A stretch of DNA of 64,000 bases, from the NCBI GenBank assembly GCA_010015655.1, contig ML976784.1, forward strand, positions 78,398-142,397, given 5' to 3'. The notes beneath the pieces are model-generated. The model had not been told where the DNA came from and ran no database searches. It saw only the letters and a program-made list of their open reading frames with translations. Positions within the stretch are counted from its first letter, which is position 1. Each line of letters begins with the position of its first letter. Source of the stretch: Bimuria novae-zelandiae CBS 107.79 (lineage: Eukaryota; Ascomycota; Dothideomycetes; Pleosporales; Didymosphaeriaceae). Both the position numbers and the translations under genes were made by a program. Of this stretch, positions 49,244 to 58,701 are shown piece by piece.

Positions 49244-49423
49244 ATATTAAACTATTCTATAAATTATTTATATAAAAAACCTTCTCTTCGTTCTCGCGAT
49301 TTAACTACTATAATTACTACAGTAATTAGATCTATATTAGTAGAGATACGGAGTGTTAAAGTTAAGGTGTTACATCGTGGGGTTTTGCATTAACTCACGT
49401 GTTGCACGACTGCCAAGATTAGA
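49244..49423 (-). mobile_element. N-terminal end of a Tan1-like element (probably element I)
   Basis: Just right of C1, 180 bp encode on the minus strand the start of a Tan1-like transposase (similar to the first 40 codons of C1). They end in a decayed inverted repeat TTTTGCATTAACTCACGTG...CTGCCAAGA, followed by TA. It has the orientation expected of the missing right end of element I, which would make C1 an insertion in I. About 400 bp expected between this piece and the rest are absent. Confidence 0.4.
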
Positions 49424-50492
49424 TAATGTGTCCGTGCGCGTGATGCAAGGATTCGCGTAATGCACGCACAGCACTTTAAACACTCTATTAAAAATAAGGC
49501 TATAGAACTATCTATAATTAATATTATTATAAAATTTTCTAATAGGGTAATAAGTTAATAGCTATAATTTATTTATACTATTTAAATTTATTTAGAAGCT
49601 TAATATTATAGCCGCGACGTGTAGATTTAGTTAGGGTAGTAGATGCGCCCTCTAATGCTTCCCTAATATCTAGAGTAGTAATCACACGTTTCTAACGCTT
49701 TCTACTCTATATAAATGGCTGAGAGACCTTTCTCTTATCCTTTTAGGATAGTTATAGAGCTTTTTCTATGTTATAGGCAGACTTTTAGGCAGCGCGCTAA
49801 GCTACCTGTTTAGCTTTTTCCTTCTCCTTTGCCTTTTTAGCTGCCTCTCGCGTAGTACGCTTTTCCTACTATATTTTTTCCTTATATAGCTTAGCTACCT
49901 TCTTTAGCTTTACTATTTTTGCTTTTTAAAGCTATTACTTTTTTTTTCTTTTTTCTTTTTAATAAATTAATAAAGACATGCCTCCTTTAGCTTTTATAGT
50001 AATTCGAAGACTACTTTACTATACTACTCTGAACGCTATTAGAGATCTAGGGTTTTACTTTTCTTTTTACGCTTTTTTTTTGTAAATAGTGCCTGCTTAA
50101 GCCTATCTATCTTATGCTTAAGTAGCTTATTTTAGACTAATAGGTTGTAAAGTAATTAATAAAGTTTTTCTATATCTTAACTACCTTAATTTTTTATTAT
50201 TAATTATATAAGCCTATCTATCTTTCTTTAGTTACAATTACTAAGTAATAATAAAAAGCTTTTTCTTAATTTTTAAGATCTAGTAAATCTATTAAGGATT
50301 TATTTAAGATTAGGTAATAATATACTTATTACTTCAAAAGAGCTAAGGATAGTTAATTTCTTAAAAGAGGCCTTTTACGTATTTTAGAATAAGGGGAAAA
50401 AGTTACCTTTTATAATAAAAGCTAGGCCTTAGCTTTTATAAAGGTATTATAATAGCTCTACTAAGTCAGCTATTAATAGAGGCTTAAATATT

Positions 50493-50715
50493 CGGCAAAT
50501 TTCAAACATGCCACTGCTTGGCGTAATAATTTCCCATCTACCACTGTTTCAGATACACTACCACACACGTGACGTCAGTTCGTAAAATATCCCACATGCC
50601 ACTGTTTCAATCCTATATGCCACAGCCCCTATCCTAAATGCCACTATTCTGTTAGTGGGCTTTGCGCTCCCCCAGTTGCTTTCGGACAGTAGACAAAAGT
50701 AGTTTTACACAAAAA
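50493..50715 (+). repeat. Left TIR of the MULE
   Basis: It pairs with 53500-53711. It contains repeated ATGCCACTG motifs and the sequence CACACACGTGACGTCA, which includes a perfect CRE-type TGACGTCA palindrome. The left copy has about 20 bp more than the right copy. Confidence 0.9.
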
Positions 50716-50880
50716 GAGAGTCTATATTATAATATTATAGTTATATAGTGTTAGGTAGTAGGACTTCTTATTATTTGCGTTAGATTTAGCTACCTGCTAA
50801 AACTAGAATAGCTTATTACGCGTCTAACGCGATAAACAATTTAACGCGTTCTAACGCGAGATTAATACAAAAAATATTAG

Positions 50881-53437
50881 TCTACTATAATAGCATCCTC
50901 CTGGAATTTGCCTAGTACTCTATTTATTAGACAGATATTCGCGTCGATTAATAAAGCAAAAGAGTTAGTTCTTTACGTCATGGTAACCTAGAGGCTTTCA
51001 TTCAAAGTAGCCTCCAGCGATCAGACGAGATTCCACGCCATTTGCCACTCGAGCGAGGAAACTAGATGCAAATTCTTCCTCCGGATCGCTTACATAAATC
51101 GATCTAATTAATTTAAGCTTTAGAAATTAGTCCCTTACACCTGCGATCTTAGCTCCTATTAAGATTAGAAAGTATTAAGATCTGCAAAGCTTATTGCCCA
51201 CTAACAGGGAGATATAGTTAAGAGCGACTTTTAAACAAGGCCACGCTAGATCTAGGCTACTAAAAGACTTTAGCACTTAAATTAGATATTATACCTATAA
51301 GCATGGCGCGTAAAGAAGGAGATCTAAAAGAGTGCTTTTATAAATAAGACAAAGTCCTTCTAGCTTATCCTTCCATTCCTTCAGGCAATTACGGATAACG
51401 GGCTTGATACAGATATGGATCTGGAGGACGAAGGAAACTATGCTACTTTAAGGGCGAACGCTGCCATCTTAATAAATAATAATAGATCCTTTAAAAAGTG
51501 CTATGTGGCACTAAAGGCTTGTATTCATGCATTTTGGCACTCTTAACAGTTTATCTGTATTAATGGTGCCTATATAAAGTTAGATAAGAACCTGGTTCTC
51601 CTTGTTCTTACAACACTTGACGCCAACGAGGAAATCCTACCATTAATGTGGGGATTCGCCAGAAACGAGTCTAAAGAATTATGGCTTAGCTTTCTGCATG
51701 GCTTTAGAGAATACTTTCTAGGCAACCTCGATACTACTAAGAAAGAACGTAACGATTTTAAGCATCTTATAATCATCAGCGATCGAGCAAAAGGTCTAGT
51801 TCCAGCTATTAAAGAGGTTTTCCTAAAGGCTTTTTATTATTACTATACCTAACATCTTGCGGAGAATGTTAGAAACGAATTTAGAAGAAAGGTTAAGAAG
51901 ATATTTAGAGCTACTTGTCTAGTTAAGTTAAAGGCTAAATTTAAAGCCTTTTTAGATTAGATCGAGTCGCTTTCTGTTCCTGCGCGTCACTATCTGGGTC
52001 AGATCAATATAAAGCACTACGCAACATCATATACACCACTAGTTAATTTCCTATAGTTTGGTTAAACATGTTCTAATATTTCCGAGTCGATAAATAACGC
52101 ATGGATGATAAGTGGATCTATTAGAAAGTCTATTATTCTATTTAGACTAAGACTAAGCTATAGGAGGCTCGTAACTTACCAATTCTTTATTCACTCCATT
52201 ATATATAGACATATATAATGCCGAAATTCTACAAAAGACGTTATAACCCCTAGAAAGACGAAAAGTATACTAACTTTACTATAGTATATTTCTAGAAAGA
52301 GCTTAAGGAGAGTAACTAGTACCTTATAACTCCTTAAGAGCGCGAGAATATAGTAGCTCTAGCATACTAAGCAAATCTAGGAGACTAGAACACTTATCTC
52401 GTTTAGCTTAAAGCTTAGAAATGCTCTTATCTCGCTTTTTAGGATCACAAAATTCCCTATAGACATGCGATTACTGTCTGTCGGTTCTTTAATGCTAAAC
52501 CCGAGAACTATATCGCCAAGTTCTACGAGATATCTGAGTATCGTGAGCAGTATAGGTACTCTCTGTTACTAGTTTTACTAGACAATCTCGAACCTAATAG
52601 TATTACAAAGCCACCTCCTAACGCTCCCTTGCGAGGTCGCCCGGTCTAAAAGAGGATAAAGCGAAGGACGCGGGAGACGGAGACCTAGAGACTTAAAAAT
52701 CTAGTATTATCTAATAGTCGGAAGGAGTAACAGGATAAGGCTTAAGACCAGTATTAATTAGGCGCAACATATTTCTAACAGCACCTAAATACATTAAATT
52801 ATCCTAGTTAGATTGCACCTATCTAGCGCTGTCCCGAACAGGCTATACCTAATTAATAGGTATTAACTTAACTTCCTAATAAAACCGTATGCAGCCTATC
52901 TTTGATTTCCTAATTATCAGACTTAAGAGAGCACGGTACCTTATAGTAATAGATTAGAGCTATATAAGCGGACCTTAGAGAAATCGAGGCAATAAGAGAG
53001 CGTTACCAGGCTTAGGGGATTAGCGCTGCTAGACAAGCAGTAAATAGGAATAGAAACAATAAACAGGGTCAACCTTATAAAGCACAGGTATCTATAACAG
53101 AAGCAGAACATTCAATCTTGTGGTCCTTATCTCCTGAACCTCCAGTCCCCCAGCCAATTTTGGACCAGCAGCTACGGCCAAACGAGGATAAACAGCAAAG
53201 CAGCAGCGGCTCTTAAGGAAATCTAGCCACTTTACAAGTTATTTATATTAATTCTACTGTTACAAATAATACCTTTACGTTCGGTACATCTAGCCCTGTT
53301 CTAAATATCACTATTAATATCACATTAAGTCCACCAGGTAGAAACAAAAGGCCTGTGGCAAGTGGGGATGAAAAAGAGAGTAATATCTAAAGCGAAGAGC
53401 CTCTAGCCCTATTAACGCAATTAAGAAAAAGAGCTCG
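50881..53437 (+). pseudogene. MULE transposase
   Basis: The N-terminal FAR1-like zinc region reads FASINKAKELVLYV and HAICHSSEETRCKFFLRIAY. The MULE DDE core begins FICINGAYIKLDKNLVLLVL (INGAYIK for the usual IDGT.LK, so the first Asp is lost), followed by LDANEEILPLMWGFARNES. A 69-codon open piece survives at 51646-51852. A SWIM-type finger is visible near 52420-52470 as KCSYLAFQDHKIPYRHAI (C-x-C...C-x-H with two Cys to Tyr). A shift or former intron lies near 52200. The tail is Pro/Ser-rich. Start and stop are approximate. Confidence 0.82.
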
Positions 53438-53848
53438 AACAGGCTAATTATAAGACTATAGATAGAGATTTAGATCTATTATAATATAATCTTTGACCTT
53501 TCCCTTTATGTAAAACTACTGCTGCCTTTGTCTGCTGTCCAAAAGCGTCTGGGGGAGGCGCGAAGCCTACTAATAGAACAGTAGCATCTAGGATAGAAAC
53601 AGTGGCATGTGGGATATTTTACAAACTGACGTCACGTGTGTGGTAGTGTATCTGAAACAGTGGTAGATGGGAAATTATTACGCCAAGCAGTGGCATGTTT
53701 GAAATTTGCCGCTTAAATATTATAACGCTAAGTAGCTACAGTATATAAGTTAAATAAGTAGACAGGATACTAAGCACGATTTTATTTTAATTATAATAAT
53801 TAATAAAGTTTATAACAATTAACAAAGTTTATAATAATATAAGATCTA

Positions 53849-55700
53849 ACGTGTTTTATAAGCGAGCGGCCCATACAAGCGAGCGGCCCACCCCACCAAC
53901 TCTTTATACCTTTACAGCAACCTATCTTAACAACACAATAAAATAATAGTATATAATTGCTATACTAGATTAAATAGTATCTATAATATCGTTCTTGCAT
54001 GTTCGTATGTTATGGCTAGTCTTCTTGCAGCGGCTGCAGCGTGTTAAAGCCTGCTAATTAGCACCTAATCGCGCCTTATCTTAACGTATTTCTACCTTTA
54101 TCTGCTACTTAATATCCTTTTAAGCGATAATCTTCTCTACTTCTGCCTTTGTTAAGGTACCCTGCCTCTAGATCTGTTTCTTTTTGCGCTATTTACGCGT
54201 TATAGTAGCCTTATTAGCCTTTTTAAGCCTCGCGATCCAATCGCGCATAAGCGTACTTTTGTAAGCTATTACCTTAGCGCCCTTTTTAAGCTAATTAAGC
54301 GCTGTAATAATAGAAGTAGGTAATAAGCTTTTATGCCTTTAAATCCTATTATAAATTAATATTAATTAAGCTTCTAGCTTACGCGCGTTACTTAGTGTTT
54401 TAGCTTCTTAAAGGGTAACCTTTAGTAGAGGCGGCGTCAGCGTACGAAGCTTAACATTAAGCTTTAATATCACCACCTCTAGGTCGTATAGGACTAGGCC
54501 AGCGCCTCGAAAGCTTGCGCAGATATTTTCCTTTATAATTAACTACTTATAGGCTACGCAGAAGGCTGGTAGGAACTCTAGCTTTGTAATATAGTTAATA
54601 TAGTCGCGCATTAGGCTCTCGATCTAGCAGCTATACGCGCGCTTTAACGACGAAAAGTAGCTAACGTTAAGTAGCTATAAGAGGTGCAATAAATATAGTA
54701 ATATATAAAAAGTATAGATATTATTCTCCTTGCAAAGCTCTTAAAATTCGAGTAAGTTATAGCTTTTATAGCTATTAAGTATAAGTAGCTAGCGCGCGCC
54801 TACCTTATACTTTACTATATACTTAATAAAGTACCTTAGCTACTCTACTCTAAGCTTATTAGTAGTCTAGCTATTATTACTAATAGCGAAAGCCTAGTCG
54901 CGCGGTATATTATCGTCCTGGTACTAGGTAGAGAGGTGATACTAGCTAGCGAAGATAATAAAGGGCGGGATTGCCTAGCTAGTAGCGCTAATTCTATAGA
55001 TTACTATAGTCTACCTACAATTGCCTAGCTAGATAGCCTTTAGCCTGCCGCGTCTCTCTAAGCCTGTAATAACAAGCTAAGATAATATCTTGCCTATTAT
55101 AAAACTAGTCTCGTTAAAGTTATAGGTATCCTTATTATAGATACTATAGGTAGCCTTTGTGCGCGCTACAAGCTCGAACTAAGCTCTAATAGTATCTAGA
55201 TCCTTACATAGAGCTCTCTACCAATTATACAGTTAATTAAATCGTGTAGTAAGATAATCTATTCGCTTAACAAAGTTGCGTGGCCACTACTTGCTAACCT
55301 GTCTAGCGCCTCGCTTAGCGAGTAGCTTATCCGCTATATCTTACACAGCACTTAGCGTAGGCGGAAATCCTCGCGAATCTAAGTCAAGTATATGCCTAAT
55401 AATTACCTCCTCTTCTATCTTAGTAAGCTTCTTTAATTTAGGCTAGTAATCGCGTCGCGTAGTAATTCTAGCGCGTTAGCGTTAGAGCATTATTTAAAAG
55501 ATAGTAAATATATATGCTGCACCTCTTATAGACTAAATTTAGTTTTAATTAATAGCTAAGATTACAAGGTGTATATTAGCCTTAGCAAAGGCTAGTTAGG
55601 CCTGAATTAGGGGCGCCATAGTAGGTAGAAGTTTATGTGCTGCAAAAAGTTGGTGGGGTGGGCCGCTCGCTTGTATGGGCCGCTCGCTTATAAAACATGT
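53849..55700 (-). mobile_element. H2: pogo/Fot1-like transposon, family H, nested in G
   Basis: The left TIR starts ACGTGTTTTATAAGCGAGCG, and its complement ends at 55700 (ACATGT). Each has two AAGCGAGCGGCCCA units 17 bp apart. TA lies at 53847-53848 and 55701-55702. It is 1852 bp. Confidence 0.94.
53970..55619 (-). pseudogene. Transposase of H2
   Basis: ATG 55619 (MAPLIQA) to TAA 53970 is 1650 nt. The helix-turn-helix reads SRGFPPTLSAVQDIADKLL and RQVSKQWPRNFVKR. The first catalytic block YNFNETSFIIG and the second, LLILNSYKSYN, both have Asn for Asp. The C-terminal CSRCKKTSHNIRTC is an intact CCHC zinc knuckle. Relative to families A and B the order of domains is the same. Stops are mostly at Gln codons. 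Confidence 0.87.
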
Positions 55701-56641
55701 TATAGCTATTTAAAATTAAAAGTTAATATAATTATTAAGTCTTCTCTTTTATATAGTAATTAAACACTTACTTTAGCTATATAAGCCTAATATTATTATT
55801 TATTTATTTAGTTAGAGGCTAATAAGTTAATAAAGACCTTATAATATCCTGCCTTAATATCCTCTACTTAGCTTAATTAGATGTCCTTGTTACTGGCCTT
55901 ATAAATAAGGCTTAGTAGTAGAGCTAATCTATTAGCGCAGATATATGCTAGAAGCGTAATTTACGCGTAATTATTATTTTAGAAAGCTACTTTAACCTCC
56001 TTCTTCTCTTATATTTATCCACTAAATATCCTCTTTAATCTACTAATAATACTAATTAGGAGGCCTTTTTTATCTATATTATAAATATAATATAAATCTA
56101 TATATTATTAATTAATCTTGCTATGTAAAAGGTAGAAATAAAGGTAATATTTATCTACTAAATTAGTTTTATAGTAATTACCATCTATACTAACGGTCTA
56201 TTATAAGATAAGATAAATACTATATTAGTTAATAAAGTAGGTAACCTAGCTCTTACTAACTAGCTCTTTCGCTATTATAGAGGCAAAGTTCCGTATTATC
56301 TCTCTAGTAGGAGGTGTGTGTCTCTTTATAAGTCTTCTAATATATCGTACAAGCTCCTGCTCTTGCTATAGGGTGAGCTTTTATTAGTTGGCGATCTTTA
56401 ACGCATGCGACTGTGTAACTGCGCGGTGCCGCCGCGATAGAGTTAAGCGCTTAACGCCATGCTTATTAGCTATTTTTGTATAACAGAGCTTATTGCTAGG
56501 ATCTAGCGAGTCTATCGCTGCAAGCGCATCGTCAATCGGAGCCATATTGGTGGAGTTGTGTGGTGTGAAAGTTTGACATGTTTTCGGACCGAGCGTGCAT
56601 CACGCGAATCGGTGCATCACGCGTACGGACACGTTACCGTA

Positions 56642-57501
56642 CCGTGTCTTGGTGGTCAATGCACGTCGTAACTCAATGCACGCGCAACACTAACACACGC
56701 TATTTTTAACACCTAATAACTCTACTAGTGTAGATCTAGTTAAAGCTACAATTAGTGCTATTAAATTACTAAGACCTAAAGAAAATTTTATATATCTAAA
56801 ATTAGCGCGTTAGTATAACGTTAAGTAATCTACGTTAAGCAGAAAGTATTAGGTTAAAACCTAGTCTTATATAGTTAAGAATAAGAACTACTAAAATTTC
56901 AACCTATAATAAGAAAAGGAGCTTTTATAATATATTAAACGTTTTACCAAACATAGTCTTTCTTTTACACGATAAATAATATAGAGCTTTACGTCTACTA
57001 TTACCTAAAAGGATATTAGCTTATTATAGATTAATTAGTTTACAAGGCGCAACGCTAAATCCTTAATATTTTAATAAATAACTAGTATAAATAGTAAACG
57101 CTATAAAGCTAATTCTTTAGCTAAGTATAAGCTCTTTTTTAATCTTCTATAATAAAAAATTAAGTAGTATTAAATTAAGCCTTAGCGTACTTACAATGTA
57201 AATAAAAAAGGCATTCTAGTTAGCATTGCCTCCTGCTTAAAAAAGATCTTTAGTAGACCTTTTTATATAAGTAAACGCGTATAGTAATTAATTTAAAATA
57301 GTAGTTATAAATAAATTTTACTTATTACATATATGCGCTAATAGATCTGCCCTAGATATATTATTTATTTATTAGTCCACCTTTTAAAGCCTATAATTAA
57401 GCTAGGTAGAGGAAATTAATTCTTAATACTATATAGCATTTATCACCTTATTTACCTTTAGCTAGTTAAATAATTAGATAGGCCTAGTATAGCTAGAGTA
57501 G
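56642..57501 (+). mobile_element. C2: Tan1/pogo-like transposon, cut by GyE
   Basis: The left TIR CCGTGTCTTGGTGGTCAATG follows TA at 56640-56641 and has two TCAATGCACG units 17 bp apart, as in C1. The element is interrupted at 57501 by GyE; its remainder would lie beyond the window. It begins 5 bp after the target duplication of G. Confidence 0.85.
56712..57501 (+). pseudogene. Transposase of C2, N-terminal part
   Basis: The frame reads NSTSVDLVKATISAIKLLR, then QYNVKQSTLSRKYQV (homeodomain-like), ISLLQINQFTRRN, and the first catalytic block as YNVNKKGILVSIASCLKKIF, where Asp is Asn. The sequence ends at the GyE LTR after about 260 codons. Stops fit former Gln codons. Confidence 0.75.
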
Positions 57502-57973
57502 TGTTAAGGTCCCAAAGAGATAGCTAATCCCTAAGGGGCTAAGGTTGGTTCTCGGGCAGGAATACTAGTAGGACAGGAGAGGGTCGTAGTGATAGCCTGC
57601 GCTTGTCACTAGGGCGTTAGTATTAAAGGTGTGTACAGCATAATTAAATCAACAAGGTTACTTAGTCAGATCCAAACGATAGATTGATAAACAAGTTAAA
57701 CACGAATGCTATAAGGGTATTCGTGTGGGTTTATATATATAAGGATTTCTGTACTATCCAAGGTCTTGTTGCCATCCATGGCTGGTGTCGCCATCCATGG
57801 CTAGTGTTGTCTTGGCTGGATGGTACATCACGTGACCGGTGTCGCCATCCATAGCTGGTGTTATCTTGGCTGGATGGTACATCACGTGACCTCGGTTGCG
57901 CAACCCCGCTGGGTGTCACCTCCACTGAAGGCCCGTTGGTCCTCCGCGTCCCATACATGTTCAGATCCTAACA
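57502..57973 (-). repeat. 3' LTR of GyE
   Basis: TGTTAAGGTCCCAAAGAG to CAGATCCTAACA. The left 210 bp match GyD; the U3 half (57715-57973) is unrelated to GyD and contains the tandem unit described separately. It has the same left end as 63894-64000. Confidence 0.95.
57765..57892. promoter_or_regulatory. Tandem repeats with CACGTGAC in the GyE U3
   Basis: Two copies of a roughly 55-bp unit run GCCATCCAT(G/A)GCTGGTGT...CTTGGCTGGATGG, then TACATCACGTGACC. Each contains an E-box-like CACGTG. The position in U3 of an LTR suggests enhancer repeats driving the element; this is inference. Confidence 0.5.
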
Positions 57974-57992
57974 TTACCTCCCCTCTTCTAGA
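57974..57992 (-). promoter_or_regulatory. Polypurine tract of GyE
   Basis: Read on the minus strand it is AGAAGAGGGGAGGTAA immediately before the 3' LTR start, the expected site and composition of a plus-strand primer. Confidence 0.65.
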
Positions 57993-58104
57993 TAGCGTCC
58001 TTGGTATCCTCGTTCCGCGCCCCCTGGCTGTAGATACGGTCATCGCATATAAATACCTGCGTGAGTCGCTGTTTTCGCGTTCTGGCCTTAGTGCCTTCCT
58101 GACC

Positions 58105-58701
58105 ATGCCTAAGGATCCTAAGCCCCGCAAAGCGCGCGCGCCTTGTAAGAAGACTTTAACCTAAGAACGGCGTGATTGTATTTGTCGTGTTAAAGGGAGT
58201 AGTAGAGAGATGCCTTTCCGCTGCAACCGCTGCGAAAAGCTGAATATTTGTTGTTTCGTGGATACTGCGTCTGGTCGTTGTGCTGGTTGTATCGCTGCAC
58301 GGAGCGAGTGTGAACTGTTTGTTCCTGAAGAGGATTAGGAGAAGGTAGAGGATAAAGAGCGTGAAAAGCGATTAGAGTTAGCTCGCGCTGAGGAAGCTGT
58401 TGCTTGCAATAGACGTGAGCTTTTTAAGTTAGAGAGTCGTAAGAAACTATTCGCGCGTCGAGATAGGAAATTGCTAGATGCCTAGGATAAGGTGCAAGAG
58501 ACGGAGAGCTTAAGTGCGGATGCTCCGTTCCCAAACAATTTCCTCGCTGATCCGGGCTGGTCACAGGCCAACAATCTTCTTCTTAATCCACCGATGGATC
58601 TTCTTCTTAACAAGTTCTTAACTGGTTCTCCTTTAATCGTTTCTGGTTCCTTCTCGTGGTCTGACGATGGTATTGTGCCAACATTTAGCAACAGTTATTA
58701 A
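58105..58701 (+). pseudogene. Antisense Zn(II)2Cys6/coiled-coil ORF of GyE
   Basis: 198 codons from ATG 58105 (MPKDPKPRKARAPCKK), with only three in-frame stops (codons 20, 78, 127), each consistent with a former Gln codon. Residues 40-69 give CNRCEKLNICC, FVDTASGR and CAGCIAARSEC: exactly C-x2-C-x6-C-x8-C-x2-C-x6-C, the fungal zinc binuclear cluster spacing. A charged coiled coil follows (about 75-130), then an uncharged tail. It lies between pol and the 3' LTR on the opposite strand and overlaps the end of pol (58607) by 95 bp. It lacks the usual basic block of Gal4-type factors, so DNA binding is an inference. Best-preserved member of the four. Confidence 0.8.

Larger units (their letters stand above)
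50493..53711 (+). mobile_element. MULE (Mutator-like) transposon nested in G
   Basis: Near-identical inverted repeats of about 200 bp begin CGGCAAATTTCAAACATGCC, and a perfect 10-bp duplication CTTAAATATT lies at 50483-50492 and 53712-53721. A 9-11 bp duplication with long TIRs is diagnostic of Mutator-like elements. The related sequence in element I at about 3190-3215 (CTTAAATATTATAACG) is the empty site. The element is 3219 bp with mild RIP. Confidence 0.95.
49590..56545 (-). pseudogene. Transposase of G (Tan1-like pogo), in three pieces
   Basis: ATG 56545 starts MAPIDDALAAIDSLDPSNK, then IANKHGVKRLTLSRRHRAV (homeodomain-like) and PPTREIIRNFASIIAKEL. The first catalytic block is near 56080 (DKKGLLISIISRLKRIFS). 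H2 interrupts at 55702/53847 and the MULE at 53712/50492. The C-terminal charged tail (KKRKKKSKTLDLQQRSEQYS near 50030-50090, then REAAKKAKEKEKAKQ) ends near 49600 with STRRGR. The first third is little mutated, the rest strongly. The exact stop is unclear. Confidence 0.75.
49426..56634 (-). mobile_element. G: Tan1/pogo-like transposon with nested MULE and H2
   Basis: The left end is ATGTGTCCGTGCGCGTGATGC (first C lost) and the right end the complement of ACGTGTCCGTACGCGTGATGC, each with two CGTGATGCAC-like units 17 bp apart. TA lies at 49424-49425 and 56635-56636. Removing the MULE and H2 leaves about 2.1 kb, like D. Confidence 0.9.

Noticed and set aside
57820..58164. 114-codon open stretch crossing the GyE LTR into the antisense ORF
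   Set aside because: Only its last 20 codons, from ATG 58105, belong to the conserved ORF; the upstream part lies in U3 repeats.
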